A stretch of DNA of 13,492 nucleotides from SIG578 sp964508295 (lineage in GTDB: Bacteria; Bacillota; Clostridia; Oscillospirales; Ruminococcaceae), in NCBI GenBank assembly GCA_964508295.1, contig CAZDSQ010000046.1:1-13492 (forward strand), read 5' to 3'. The notes beneath the pieces are model-generated. The model worked only from the letters and a program-made list of their open reading frames with translations. It was not told where the DNA came from and searched no databases. Below, in pieces: positions 13,209 to 13,492 of the stretch. Within the stretch, counting starts at the first letter, position 1, and each line of letters starts with the position of its first letter. Position numbers and translations under genes: made by a program.

Positions 13209-13492
13209 ATGGACAAATTTATTTTGCACTCAAAATTTAAGCCTACGGGCGATCAGCCGCAGGCGATAGAAAAATTGGTCGACGGCATAAATAAGGGCTA
13301 TTCGGGGCAGACGCTCTTAGGCGTTACCGGCTCGGGTAAGACCTTTACAATGGCAAATATAATCGAAAAAGTAAACCGCCCGACACTCGTTCTCGCTCAT
13401 AACAAAACACTCGCCGCACAACTTTGTAGCGAGTTCCGCGAATTCTTCCCCGAAAATGCGGTGGAATACTTTGTTTCCTACTACGACTATTA
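13209..13492 (+). CDS. uvrB: Excinuclease ABC subunit B, N-terminal part (cut by window edge)
   Basis: The frame opens at ATG 13209 and runs 94 codons to the right edge without a stop. The N-terminus is unmistakably UvrB: FKPTGDQPQAI (10-20), the Walker A box G38-V-T-G-S-G-K44-T45 within LLGVTGSGKTFTMAN, RPTLVLAHNKTLAAQL, and the start of the beta-hairpin region FFPENAVEYFVSYYDY. UvrB is the ATP-dependent damage-verifying subunit of nucleotide excision repair that works with UvrA and UvrC. An AGGAGG site ends six bases before the ATG. About 560 residues are missing to the right; uvrA often follows in Firmicutes but is not visible here. Confidence 0.97.
   Translation, partial: MDKFILHSKFKPTGDQPQAIEKLVDGINKGYSGQTLLGVTGSGKTFTMANIIEKVNRPTLVLAHNKTLAAQLCSEFREFFPENAVEYFVSYYDY

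Overview
The window looks like chromosomal DNA of a low-to-mid G+C Clostridia member, most likely a gut Oscillospiraceae/Ruminococcaceae-type bacterium. The support is AGGAGG-type ribosome binding sites, sigma-A promoters with near-consensus -35/-10 boxes, a lipoprotein of the YerB/DUF3048 type, a membrane-anchored D,D-carboxypeptidase of the Firmicutes type, and a Firmicutes-like UvrB. No phage, transposase, CRISPR, tRNA or rRNA is visible. The taxonomic placement is inference from family resemblance.

Layout. Positions 1-581 (minus) hold the N-terminal part of a winged-HTH regulator that runs off the left edge; its leader carries a small array of repeated CGAAC-type sites. Positions 582-893 hold that promoter and a doubtful 49-codon reading frame. 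Positions 894-3315 (minus) form a three-gene operon: DeoR-family regulator, TPR protein, DUF4037 nucleotidyltransferase-like protein. It shares a compact divergent promoter region with a GpsA-like dehydrogenase (3440-4486, plus). A bidirectional terminator at about 4503-4531 separates that gene from a convergent four-gene operon read leftward from 8513 to 4540: DUF3048 lipoprotein, PfkB-family sugar kinase, mannitol-1-phosphate 5-dehydrogenase-like enzyme and fructose-6-phosphate-aldolase-type protein. Positions 8689-10000 (plus) hold an unknown 147-residue protein overlapping an M14 peptidase gene. Its stop overlaps the stop of a convergent D-alanyl-D-alanine carboxypeptidase gene (9997-11331). 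Then follow a small metallophosphoesterase (11459-12169, plus), a double hairpin, a short-chain dehydrogenase (12246-13109, minus) whose transcript looks leaderless, and the start of uvrB (13209 to the right edge).

How it may fit together. The DeoR regulator, GpsA-like dehydrogenase, polyol-phosphate dehydrogenase, sugar kinase and FSA-type aldolase are the parts of an intracellular sugar/polyol-phosphate route: oxidise a polyol phosphate to a ketose phosphate, phosphorylate a sugar, cleave or form a C-C bond with a Schiff-base lysine, and exchange DHAP-like and glycerol-phosphate-like compounds. No transporter lies in the window, so the substrate cannot be named. The M14 peptidase and D,D-carboxypeptidase are both peptide-trimming enzymes of peptidoglycan turnover. 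The best candidates for something undescribed are the DeoR-TPR-DUF4037 operon and its divergent GpsA-like partner, and the unknown protein coupled to the cytosolic M14 peptidase.
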